From NCBI RefSeq assembly GCF_900111595.1, contig NZ_FOHN01000008.1:1-64000 (forward strand): DNA of 64,000 nucleotides. The letters run 5' to 3'. The notes beneath the pieces were generated by a model. That model had not been told where the DNA came from. It was given only the letters and a program-made list of their open reading frames with translations, and did no database searches. This DNA is from [Clostridium] polysaccharolyticum. GTDB taxonomy: Bacteria; Bacillota; Clostridia; Lachnospirales; Lachnospiraceae. Both the position numbers and the translations under genes were made by a program. Positions 9,445-18,200 of this stretch are shown one piece after another (position 1 is the stretch's first letter; each line of letters begins with the position of its first letter).

Positions 9445-9500
9445 TTGCATAGGAGTTAGCTTTGGCTAACTATATGCAACACAAGGAGGAATTGCATATG
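9445..9500 (+). promoter_or_regulatory. Leader with two mutually exclusive hairpins controlling the Fur-like start
   Basis: Segment TATGCAA (9473-9479) can pair upstream with TTGCATA (9445-9451), enclosing a second stem AGTTAGC/GCTAACT (9454-9460 with 9465-9471). Alternatively ATATGCAA (9472-9479) pairs downstream with TTGCATAT (9492-9499). The second fold places the ribosome site AAGGAGG (9483-9489) in a small loop and pairs the first two bases of the AUG (9498). One fold exposes the start and the other hides it, so this looks like a translational switch. The trigger is unknown. Confidence 0.5.
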
Positions 9501-9977
9501 TCTGCAAATGAAAAGGGAGATAGCGAAACATTAATGAAGAAGCAGTTTATTATAGAGGAATTAAAAAAAAGAAAGTGCAGAATGACATCTCAAAGGAGCT
9601 TGATTATAGATATTATTTTGCAAAACCAGTGTTCTTGCTGCAAGGAAATTTATTATCAGGCAGTAGAAAAGGATTCTTCTATAGGAATAGCAACTGTTTA
9701 TCGCATGCTGGCATTGTTAGAAGAAGCAGGTGTTATTGATCGTAAGAATATGTATGCCATTCAGGGAAAAGTCCAGCAGGAACAGGAAGTTTTGCCCAAT
9801 GCAGAGGAAAAAGTTGTATTTATCGGGGAAAGCAATCAGGTTGAATTGCTAGAAACAAATTGGTACAATGAGGTAAAAGAACATCTGAAGAAAAGAGGAA
9901 TGATAAAGAATCAGGATATTTCAATTGTAATTCGAGTGAAGAACTCATGTAAGGAAGGGATGGATTGCTGTGACTGA
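9498..9977 (+). CDS. Fur-family transcriptional regulator, atypical C-terminus
   Basis: The 159-aa product has a Fur winged-helix domain: MTSQRSLIIDIIL, then SIGIATVYRMLALLEEAGVIDR as the recognition helix region. The dimerisation domain has no His-rich metal site (no HHH or CxxC pair after the wing). It ends in CKEGMDCC, so metal sensing, if any, must differ from that of classic Fur. ATG 9498 is chosen because AAGGAGG lies 8 bases upstream; a TTG 12 codons earlier has no ribosome site. It overlaps the next gene by 8 bases and is followed by a DtxR-like gene, which points to an iron or manganese role. Confidence 0.8.
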   Translation: MSANEKGDSETLMKKQFIIEELKKRKCRMTSQRSLIIDIILQNQCSCCKEIYYQAVEKDSSIGIATVYRMLALLEEAGVIDRKNMYAIQGKVQQEQEVLPNAEEKVVFIGESNQVELLETNWYNEVKEHLKKRGMIKNQDISIVIRVKNSCKEGMDCCD

Positions 9978-10125
9978 TTTTATTGTAATTGGAATCATTG
10001 GGATTCTTATGGCATTAATCATTAGAAAACGTGTAAAGGCATGTAAATCAGGAGAAAGCGGCTGTGGATGTGGATGCAGTAACTGTTCAAGTGCAAGGTA
10101 CTGCAGTGGAGAACACAAGCAGTAG
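9970..10125 (+). CDS. FeoB-associated Cys-rich small membrane protein
   Basis: This short 51-aa gene starts at GTG 9970 inside the end of the Fur-like gene. It encodes one transmembrane helix (DFIVIGIIGILMALII), a basic stretch, then a Cys-rich tail with CGCGCSNC and YC spacing. This is the layout of the FeoB-associated Cys-rich family that normally follows feoB in Clostridia and is thought to assist ferrous iron uptake. No feoA or feoB is present here. Confidence 0.75.
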   Translation: MTDFIVIGIIGILMALIIRKRVKACKSGESGCGCGCSNCSSARYCSGEHKQ

Positions 10126-10151
10126 TTTCTCTGGAGAGGTGGAGGTACGGA

Positions 10152-10520
10152 ATGTATGAATCTAGAGAAAATTATCTGGAAACTATTTTAATATTGAGCC
10201 AGAAGAATGGTTCTGTCCGTTCTATTGATATTGCGAGAGAATTAAATTTTAGCAAGCCAAGTGTCAGCAGGGCTATGAGGCTTCTAAGGGAGTCAGGGCA
10301 TATTATTACAGATGAAAACGGAGGAATTGTTCTTACGGAGCTAGGACTAAAGAAGGCAAAGAGCGTGCTGGAAAGACATCAGATTCTTACGGAATTTTTA
10401 ATGAAAACTACTGGAGTATCAGAAGGAATTGTGGAGAAGGATGCCTGCAGAATGGAGCATATTGTCAGTGAAGAGGTATTTGAAGGAATTAAGAAGTTTG
10501 TAAAAAACAAGTCACAATAG
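10152..10520 (+). CDS. DtxR/MntR-family metal-dependent regulator
   Basis: The 122-aa product has a winged helix-turn-helix (residues about 8-60: SIDIARELNFSKPSVSRAMR, then the wing GGIVLTELG). The dimerisation and metal-binding helices follow (ERHQILTEFL, EKDACRMEHIVSEE). E-RHQ, DACRMEH and SEE supply the usual metal ligands. The C-terminal SH3-like domain is absent, as in short MntR-type proteins. A GAGGTGGAGG ribosome site precedes ATG 10152. It is the last gene of a three-gene unit with the Fur-like and Cys-rich genes. Confidence 0.88.
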   Translation: MYESRENYLETILILSQKNGSVRSIDIARELNFSKPSVSRAMRLLRESGHIITDENGGIVLTELGLKKAKSVLERHQILTEFLMKTTGVSEGIVEKDACRMEHIVSEEVFEGIKKFVKNKSQ

Positions 10521-10525
10521 CAATA

Positions 10526-10564
10526 AAAGGAGAGCATCATTGATTTTTAATGAAGCTCTCCTTT
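10526..10564. terminator. Shared terminator between convergent genes
   Basis: AAAGGAGAGC pairs with GCTCTCCTTT, with A and T runs on both sides. It serves the regulator operon and the MATE gene. Confidence 0.85.
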
Positions 10565-10572
10565 GGATAATT

Positions 10573-11922
10573 TTATAGTTTTATTTTAGAAAGAGTCTTG
10601 GAATAATAAGTAAACATTAACAATCCTCCTGCACCAAACCAGGCGATGACATCAGCAAAAAGCACACCTTGTTTTCCAATCAGTATTGGGAGCAAGGAGG
10701 CAGCAGCCAGACGGATAAGCAGTTCTGCTATACCTGATACCATAGGAATAAAAGTCTGTCCACTTCCAAGTAGTGCGGCACGGTAGGTGTAAAGCATATA
10801 TACAACAAACAGGAAAATGCATTGGATAACCAGGTAATAATAAGCTGTATGTATGATTTTGGGATTTAAGGAGGCAGCTTGTCCTTTAGAATTTAAGAAG
10901 AGCCTTAGTACAGGCTTTCCAATCAGTATAAACAAGAGACCTGATGTAACAGCAAATAAAATATTCATTTTTAGGCAGACATTTACACCTTGCTTAAGCC
11001 GTTGGGTTTTGTTTGCCCCAAGATTCTGGGCAACATATGTTCCAAGTGCAACTGAGAAGGAAACACCTGTCTGCTGAATCAGATTGATTAATTTGCCAGT
11101 TAATGAGACAGCAGTAGTAAAAACGTATCCATAAGAATTAATAATACCCTGCATAATAAGCCCGCCAATTGATATTACAATATTCTGAGTTGCCAGAGGA
11201 ATGCCAACCTTAAACAGTTTCCATGAAGTTTGAAGATGAAATCTCCAGTCTTCCGAGTTTAAGTGAAATATCTCTAATCTCTTTATTTTGGCAAAACATA
11301 TAATGCAGGAGATTATCTGGGAAATCAAAGTAGCTGCTGCAACACCAGCAACACCCAAGTTAAGCTTAACTACAAATATAGCATCTAATACAATGTTAAA
11401 AACAGATGAGATAATTAACGCTATAAAAGAGGTTGTAGTATCTCCAATGGCTCTCAAAAAGGAAGAAAGCAGGTTGTAAAGCATGGTAATAAAAACACCA
11501 GAAGTAACGATATACAGATATAAGGCGGACATGCTGATTACATTATCCGGTGTTCTTAAAAGAACCAGAAGTTTTTTTATGCATAGTAGGGCTGCCGTAG
11601 TAATGATAACGGTTAATAAAATAGATAAGACACTGGACATTGCAATGCTTTTTTTCATTTTTTTATTTTCTCCTGCACCGTACTGCTGAGATATAATGAT
11701 GGAAAAGCCTTGTGTAAATCCTGTAAAAATGTTAATAATAAGCCAGTAAATCCAGCTAGTACAGCTGACAGCAGTCAGAGCTTCCGTATTTACAAATTTG
11801 CCCAATACAAAGGAATCAACAAGTGTATATGCCTGTTGAACCAGGCTTCCTGCAAGAATTGGCAGGGCAAAAGCAGTCAGCAGTTTTGCAGGAGTGCCCT
11901 GTGTCATGTTATTTGTTTGCAT
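10573..11922 (-). CDS. MATE-family multidrug/organic cation exporter
   Basis: The 449-aa integral membrane protein has about 12 hydrophobic segments in two homologous halves. The family start is recognisable (LLTAFALPILAGSLVQQAYTLVDSFVLGKFVN). MATE transporters export cationic drugs or metabolites using Na+ or H+ gradients; the substrate cannot be told from sequence. AGAGGTG lies about 11 bases before the ATG. The gene stands alone, convergent with the DtxR-like gene. Confidence 0.9.
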   Translation of the reverse strand: MQTNNMTQGTPAKLLTAFALPILAGSLVQQAYTLVDSFVLGKFVNTEALTAVSCTSWIYWLIINIFTGFTQGFSIIISQQYGAGENKKMKKSIAMSSVLSILLTVIITTAALLCIKKLLVLLRTPDNVISMSALYLYIVTSGVFITMLYNLLSSFLRAIGDTTTSFIALIISSVFNIVLDAIFVVKLNLGVAGVAAATLISQIISCIICFAKIKRLEIFHLNSEDWRFHLQTSWKLFKVGIPLATQNIVISIGGLIMQGIINSYGYVFTTAVSLTGKLINLIQQTGVSFSVALGTYVAQNLGANKTQRLKQGVNVCLKMNILFAVTSGLLFILIGKPVLRLFLNSKGQAASLNPKIIHTAYYYLVIQCIFLFVVYMLYTYRAALLGSGQTFIPMVSGIAELLIRLAAASLLPILIGKQGVLFADVIAWFGAGGLLMFTYYSKTLSKIKL

Positions 11923-12018
11923 TTTTGGTTAATCACCTCTAGAAAAAAATATATTTAATTATATAATAATATATGTAGAGATGTTTGAGAAGCATTTTTG
12001 AAGGATGGAGGAAAAAAG

Positions 12019-13638
12019 ATGGAGTATGTTGCGAAGTATGACGGGATTGACAAGTACTGGAGAGATGATTATTTTTTTTGTGAAGACAAAATATTAGCAA
12101 ATGTTGCAGAAATGTTTGGATGCAGGTATAATCTTATGTTTGCAGGAGCCTTTAATTTTGGGTATAACAAAGGAAGAAATCCAGGAGTTGGAAAAAATAT
12201 TGTTGTCAGGTATTTTGAACAGGATAAGTTATTGGAAAAGTACTATGGAATACAATTAAAAAAGTATGATAAGGCTTATGGAGCTGAAAACTTTTTAGAA
12301 CGCTGCAAGGAAGAATTACGGAAGGGAAAGCCAGCGTCAGTTGGATTAACAAAAGAAGGCATATGGGAGGAAAAACCTGGAGAAGGTGTACTGGAGCATT
12401 TAGCATTTTTTTTGATCCAGATAAGTGATGATGTTATTACGGTAATTGATCCACATGAACTTGGAATCCGAAGGAAAATTTCTAAAGAAACATTTGTCAA
12501 CAGCTATTTATGGGGAGTAACATTTGAATATGACCAGACGAAGACGGTTCAGGAGATTGATATAAAAGAATTTGTTGCGTATGTGCTGGATAACTATCAT
12601 AATGCAGTATTATCAGAAGCGGGGTGCGTGGATGAAGGAATTGTTTTCCCGGCACTTGGAAGCGGAATAGATTTTTTTGCTCATCGCAGAGTAGAGAGCC
12701 CATATGAAGAACTGCTTCAATTGGCAGAAGAAGTCAAATCAATGGATTTGCAAAAAGAAGTAGAGGGACTGGAAAGCGTGCTGTTTGTTCCTTTTTACTA
12801 TGGTCTGCTTTACACTTATCGATCACGTCTTGTATTTACCAAGGCACTTCGGGAAGTTCAGGAAATTATGGATACAGAAATTTTTGAATCCGTGATTCAG
12901 CGGTTAATTGTGGTGTCATCCAAATGGAATTATTTAAGGATGGTGTTTACTAGTGCTTATCATAATGAGCAAATGACGCAACAGGTAAAGGACAATGTAA
13001 GCTCCGTTATTAAAGAAATTGCAGAACATGAAAAAAAAGTGCTGGAAGAGTTTCAATACATATATGATACATGGAATGAACAAAAGAAAGAGGCAGGACT
13101 TGAACCATATTTTAATACCTATTTATTTGAATATGAAAATGCAAAAAAAGAAAGCAATGCTGTTTACGAATGGTACTATTATAAACAGAAAACAGAAGAA
13201 AAAATGCTTCCAAAGGGAAACTTTACTTTGCCAAAACCTAATGAAAAAGGGGATAGTATTGTTTGTTTAGGGCAGGTAATTCAGTTTGAAGATGAGATAG
13301 CAGAAACAGGTTATAAAGAGTTTTGCATTTATGGAACCGTTTTGTATAATGAAATGGTGTATGACTATATGGATATTTTGTATACAGATGGAAGCAAAGA
13401 AACCGTATTAATTGGATTCGATGGATTAATTAAAAATGAATATAGTTTGTGTTCACCAGGAAGGACTGTGTGGAAAGGAAATGTAGTAAAACGGAATGGA
13501 GAAGAAGATCCGGATACCAGAAAGAAAGCAGTTATTTATGAAAAACGATATCTGGTTCATGAAGGAAAAAAAGTTCAGGGATTTAAGTTGCCTAATAATC
13601 CATTTATTAATATAGTAAAGGTCTTATTTGCCAAATAG
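12019..13638 (+). CDS. BtrH_N-like (papain-fold) protein of unknown function
   Basis: The 539-aa product's first 170 residues resemble the N-terminal domain of butirosin protein BtrH: FFCEDKILANVAEMFG, then NLMFAGAFNFGY, a PASVGL strand, and HLAFFLIQISDD...VIDPH. That order fits a papain-like fold with Cys (in FFC) and His as possible catalytic residues. The rest is alpha-helical, then a beta-rich C-terminus. BtrH-type domains transfer acyl groups from carrier proteins, but no carrier or synthetase gene is nearby. ATG 12019 has GGAGG 7 bases upstream; the earlier TTG 11998 lacks a site. It probably forms an operon with the glycosyltransferase 26 bp downstream. Confidence 0.55.
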   Translation: MEYVAKYDGIDKYWRDDYFFCEDKILANVAEMFGCRYNLMFAGAFNFGYNKGRNPGVGKNIVVRYFEQDKLLEKYYGIQLKKYDKAYGAENFLERCKEELRKGKPASVGLTKEGIWEEKPGEGVLEHLAFFLIQISDDVITVIDPHELGIRRKISKETFVNSYLWGVTFEYDQTKTVQEIDIKEFVAYVLDNYHNAVLSEAGCVDEGIVFPALGSGIDFFAHRRVESPYEELLQLAEEVKSMDLQKEVEGLESVLFVPFYYGLLYTYRSRLVFTKALREVQEIMDTEIFESVIQRLIVVSSKWNYLRMVFTSAYHNEQMTQQVKDNVSSVIKEIAEHEKKVLEEFQYIYDTWNEQKKEAGLEPYFNTYLFEYENAKKESNAVYEWYYYKQKTEEKMLPKGNFTLPKPNEKGDSIVCLGQVIQFEDEIAETGYKEFCIYGTVLYNEMVYDYMDILYTDGSKETVLIGFDGLIKNEYSLCSPGRTVWKGNVVKRNGEEDPDTRKKAVIYEKRYLVHEGKKVQGFKLPNNPFINIVKVLFAK

Positions 13639-13664
13639 GAAATACATGGAAGGAGAAGAGGCTT

Positions 13665-14684
13665 ATGAAGAAGGGAATTTGTACAATTGTATCATTAAAT
13701 TATTTTGCACAGGCAATAAGTCTGATGAAAAATGTAAGGAAGTATCATGAAGAAGCACAGCTGCATGTTTTGTTAGTGGATAAGGTACAGAATGGCCAGG
13801 TCGCAGACAAGATAAAGGAATATGAAGATGTGGCTGACTTTCATTATGTAGAAGAGATAGGCATTAAAGATATTAAAAGCATGGCATTTAAGTATGATGT
13901 TGTGGAATTAAATACTGCTGTTAAGCCATATTTTATGGAGTTTTTGTTAGAAAAGTTTGAATATGATAATCTTATGTATATTGATGCGGACATTTTGCTG
14001 TTCCACAGACTAGATCGTGTTTATGAAGAACTGGAACAGCACTCAGTAATTCTGACTCCTCATTTGTTATCTGTGGAGGAAGATAGGGATACTTGTATTT
14101 CAAAAACACAGGATTTCTTAAGATATGGAATTTATAATCTTGGATTTATTGCAGTTCGCAATAATGAGGCAGGAAGAGAGGCAATCCGATGGTGGAAACA
14201 GAAGCTTCATGATAAGTGTTATTTAAGTGAAAAGGAATTTTTAGCATGGGATCAGAAGTGGATGGATTTTGCACCAGCATTATTAGATGATGTATACATA
14301 TTAAGGGATCCAGGACATAATGTGGCATTCTGGAATATACAGGGACGATTTATATCCCGAAAAAATGAAGAATATTATGTAAATGAAAAATTCCCTCTGG
14401 TATTTTATCACTTTAGTCATTATCGTTTATCCAGAAAGGACACAATAGTGGATTTAGAGCCAAAAACCCGTAAGATGCCATTGACGGAAAGAGAGGATTT
14501 AAAGCAGCTATTTGAAATTTATTATCAGAGTGTAATGGAAAATGATTATGAATTTTTTAGTAAAATTTCTTACGGATATGGGTATTATGAGGATGGTAAT
14601 GCAATTAGTAAGGAAGATCGAGATGTATATAAGGAGATGCTGGAAAGAGGGAAAGTGGAGAAAGAAAATCCATTTTCCATATAG
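13665..14684 (+). CDS. Glycosyltransferase, GT-A fold (GT8-like)
   Basis: The 339-aa cytosolic protein carries a DxD metal/nucleotide-sugar motif in LMYIDADILLF (about residue 105). Later come LGFIAVRNN and a WDQKWMDFAP segment typical of GT8-like transferases. GHNVAFWNIQG near residue 215 resembles the acceptor-side His motif. No membrane segment is present. Its partner is the BtrH_N-like protein upstream; donor and acceptor are unknown. GGAAGGAGAAG precedes ATG 13665. Confidence 0.75.
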   Translation: MKKGICTIVSLNYFAQAISLMKNVRKYHEEAQLHVLLVDKVQNGQVADKIKEYEDVADFHYVEEIGIKDIKSMAFKYDVVELNTAVKPYFMEFLLEKFEYDNLMYIDADILLFHRLDRVYEELEQHSVILTPHLLSVEEDRDTCISKTQDFLRYGIYNLGFIAVRNNEAGREAIRWWKQKLHDKCYLSEKEFLAWDQKWMDFAPALLDDVYILRDPGHNVAFWNIQGRFISRKNEEYYVNEKFPLVFYHFSHYRLSRKDTIVDLEPKTRKMPLTEREDLKQLFEIYYQSVMENDYEFFSKISYGYGYYEDGNAISKEDRDVYKEMLERGKVEKENPFSI

Positions 14685-14708
14685 ATGTGAAGTCTTTTGG
14701 AAACAGCG

Positions 14709-14737
14709 TTGACAATCCTGCTAATTTATACTATCAT
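14709..14737 (+). promoter_or_regulatory. Promoter of the ileS T-box leader
   Basis: TTGACA (14709-14714), 17-base spacer, TATCAT (14732-14737), predicting transcription from about 14744. Confidence 0.75.
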
Positions 14738-14743
14738 AAACCT

Positions 14744-14990
14744 ATTGAACAAAACAAAAAACGAAGACGGAGACAGTAAGGACTTATCCAAAGCCAAAGC
14801 GAGCCAGAGCCAGTGAGAGTCTGGTGCAAGTAGTCAGTTCTGAATATCACTCCCAAGTTGCAAGCTGAACGGCAAAAGCCTATTAAGTGATGCCGGTGTC
14901 CACCGTTATAGGGAAAGCATATGATTGTATGTAAATAGGTGGTTGAAATGACGGTTATGCCCTCATCCTGTTTCGGATGAGGTTTTTTTT
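14744..14990 (+). ncRNA. Isoleucine T-box riboswitch leader with terminator
   Basis: A structured leader of about 245 nt lies upstream of ileS. The candidate specifier AUC, followed by a purine, is at 14846-14848 in a Stem I internal loop. AGGTGGT (from 14937) supplies the UGGU bulge that would pair with the ACCA end of tRNA-Ile. The usual remainder of the T-box motif is poorly conserved. It ends in a clear terminator: CCTCATCC/GGATGAGG (14961-14982), then eight Ts. Uncharged tRNA-Ile should favour antitermination and ileS expression. Confidence 0.75.
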
Positions 14991-15204
14991 ATTTGATAGG
15001 AAAGTCCTCTGCAAGTCCTTCCCTATCAAATAAAAAGTGCCCTAAAAAAGAAGGGCACAGGATGCACACAGATGGGTAAGGAAGATAATCGCTAAAAAAC
15101 AGCGACAGCTAAAAAACAGCGACACCCATCCATCTGGCACGGCAAAATCTGAGTTCCTGCGAGTACACTCCAGTCGCGAGAGTATGAGGAACTCAGACTT
15201 TGTT
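14991..15204 (+). repeat. Hairpin-rich intergenic repeat, copy 1
   Basis: This 214-bp unit starts at the base after the T-box terminator T tract. It consists of consecutive hairpins: ATTTGATAGG/CCTATCAAAT; GTGCCCT/AGGGCAC; GATGGGT/ACCCATC enclosing a 17-base direct repeat (GCTAAAAAACAGCGACA twice, the second overlapping the stem); and CTGAGTTCCT/AGGAACTCAG. It is closely similar along its whole length to 21228-21437. It separates the riboswitch from ileS. Confidence 0.85.
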
Positions 15205-15260
15205 CCAACGATAAGCCTAAAGCATACTAGATAAAACATTTAAAATTTAGGAGGGAAATC

Positions 15261-18200
15261 ATGTACGAAAAAGTATCAACTAGTCTGAATTTCGTAGAAC
15301 GTGAGAAAAAAGTAGAAAGCTTTTGGAAAGAAAATAACATTTTTGAAAAAAGTATTGATTCCAGAAAAAAAGGAGAAACGTATACCTTTTATGATGGACC
15401 ACCAACAGCCAATGGAAAACCACATATTGGACATGTATTGACTCGTGTTATTAAAGATATGATTCCAAGATATAAAACAATGAAAGGCTATAAAGTACCT
15501 CGTAAAGCAGGCTGGGATACACATGGTCTTCCAGTTGAGCTAGAAGTAGAAAAATTATTAGGCTTAGATGGAAAAGAACAAATCGAAGAATATGGGTTAG
15601 AGCCATTTATCCATAAATGTAAAGAATCTGTATGGAAATACAAAGGCATGTGGGAAGATTTTTCCGCAACAGTTGGTTTCTGGGCGGATATGGATGATCC
15701 ATATGTAACCTATGACAACAACTTTATTGAGTCCGAGTGGTGGGCATTAAAACAGATCTGGGACAAGAAGTTATTATACAAAGGTTATAAAATCGTACCT
15801 TACTGCCCTCGTTGTGGAACTCCACTTTCTTCACACGAAGTAGCACAGGGATATAAAGATGTAAAAGAAAAATCCGCAATCGCAAAATTCCAGGTAGCAG
15901 GTGCAGAAAAGGAATACATCCTTGCCTGGACCACAACCCCTTGGACTTTGCCATCCAACGTTGCTCTTTGCGTAAACCCAGATGAAACTTATGTAAAAGT
16001 AAAAGTTCAGGTAAATGAGAAAAACGATGTAGTGAAAGAAGGGGAAGAAGATACAGCAGTAGCAACAGAATACTACATTTTAGCAGAAGCTTTACTTAGT
16101 GTAATCGACGGTGTTTATGAAATCGTAGAAAAATACGTTGGAAAAGATTTAGAATATAAACAATATATCCCTTTGTTTGATTATGCATTTAACAAAGCAG
16201 ACGGAACAGTTGGCGATCCGGGCGACAGAACTTCAGTAAATGGGAAGAAAGCATTTTACGTAACATGTGATAATTACGTTACCTTAACAGACGGTACTGG
16301 TGTCGTTCATATCGCTCCTGCATTTGGTGAAGACGATGCCAAAGTCGGCAGAAACTATGACCTTCCATTTGTACAGCTAGTAGATGAAAAAGGACAGATG
16401 AAACCAGAAGTAACAGATTTTGCAGGCATGTTCTGCAAAAAAGCAGACGAAGGCGTATTAAAAGCTCTTGGTGCTAAGAAATTATTATTCAAAGCATTAA
16501 AATTCGAGCATAGCTATCCATTCTGCTGGAGATGTGATACACCACTTCTTTACTATGCAAGAGAATCTTGGTTCATTAAAATGACAGCAGTGAAAGAAGA
16601 TTTAATCCGCAATAACAATACTATTAACTGGATTCCTAAGACAATTGGGAAAGGGCGTTTTGGTGACTGGTTAGAAAACGTTCAGGACTGGGGCGTAAGC
16701 CGTAACCGTTACTGGGGAACTCCACTTAACGTATGGGAATGTTCTTGTGGACATCAGCATGCAATTGGAAGCATTGAAGAATTAAAATCCATGTCTGATA
16801 ACTGCCCAGATGATATTGAATTACACCGTCCATTTATTGATGCGGTAACAATCAAGTGTCCAGAATGTGGAAAACAGATGCATAGAGTTCCAGAAGTGAT
16901 TGACTGCTGGTTTGACTCAGGTTCCATGCCATTTGCACAGCACCACTACCCATTTGAAAATGAAGACTTATTTAAAGAGCAGTTCCCTGCAAACTTCATT
17001 TCCGAAGCCGTTGACCAAACAAGAGGATGGTTCTACTCTTTGCTTGCTATTTCAACACTTATTTTTAACGAAGCACCTTATAAAAATGTTATCGTGTTAG
17101 GCCATGTACAAGATGAAAATGGACAGAAGATGTCCAAATCCAAAGGAAATGCAGTAGATCCATTTGATGCATTAGAACAATACGGTGCAGATGCTATCCG
17201 CTGGTATTTCTATATCAACAGTGCTCCTTGGCTGCCAAACCGTTTCCACGGAAAAGCCGTTCAGGAAGGTCAGCGTAAATTCATGGGTACGTTATGGAAC
17301 ACCTATGCGTTCTTTGTATTATACGCAAATATTGATGAATTTGATGCAACCAAATACACATTAGATTATGACAAGCTTGGCGTAATGGATAAATGGCTAT
17401 TGTCCCGTTTGAATACGGTAATCAAAACCGTTGATGAAAATCTTGCCGCTTATAAGATTCCGGAAACAGCAAAAGCATTACAGCAGTTTGTAGATGAAAT
17501 GAGTAACTGGTATGTAAGACGTGGACGGGAACGTTTCTGGGCTAAGGGAATGGAACAGGATAAGATTAATGCTTACATGACACTTCATACAGCATTAGTT
17601 ACCCTTTGTAAGATTGCAGCACCAATGATTCCATTTATGACAGAAGATATTTATCAGAATTTAGTAAGAAGCATTGATAAGACTGCTCCGGAAAGCATTC
17701 ATTTATGTGACTTCCCAGCTGCCAATGAAGCTTATATCAATGCTCAGTTAGAAAAAGATATGGAAGAAGTTCTGGATATCGTGGTACTTGGCCGTGCCTG
17801 CCGTAATACAGCTAATATTAAGAATAGACAGCCAATCGGAACCATGTATGTAAAAGCAGAAACTGTTTTATCCGATTACTACAAAGAAATTATTGCAGAT
17901 GAGTTAAATGTAAAAGAAGTGAAATTCACAGATGATGTAAGAGACTTTACATCTTACACCTTTAAACCACAGCTTCGCACCTTAGGACGTCGTTTTGGCA
18001 AACAGATCAATGCATTCAAAGAGTTCTTGACAACGCTTGATGGAAATGCAGCTATGGACGAATTAAACGAAAAAGGTACTTTAACGGTTACATTTGATGG
18101 TAAGGAAGAAGTAATTGAAAAAGACGACTTGTTAATTGAAGCGGCTCAGAAGGAAGGCTATGTATCCGATTCTGATTATGGGATTACAACGGTACTGGAT

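Noticed and set aside
14991-15204. Repeat considered as a CRISPR array or tRNA cluster
   Set aside because: Only one internal 17-base duplication and no regular spacers; hairpins do not form a cloverleaf.
15042-15239. Minus-strand ORF of 65 codons
   Set aside because: It lies inside the hairpin-rich repeat and shares a peptide (RLECTRRNSDFA) with the ORF at 21329-21544 only because the DNA is repeated. No ribosome site is present and it is not conserved as a protein start.
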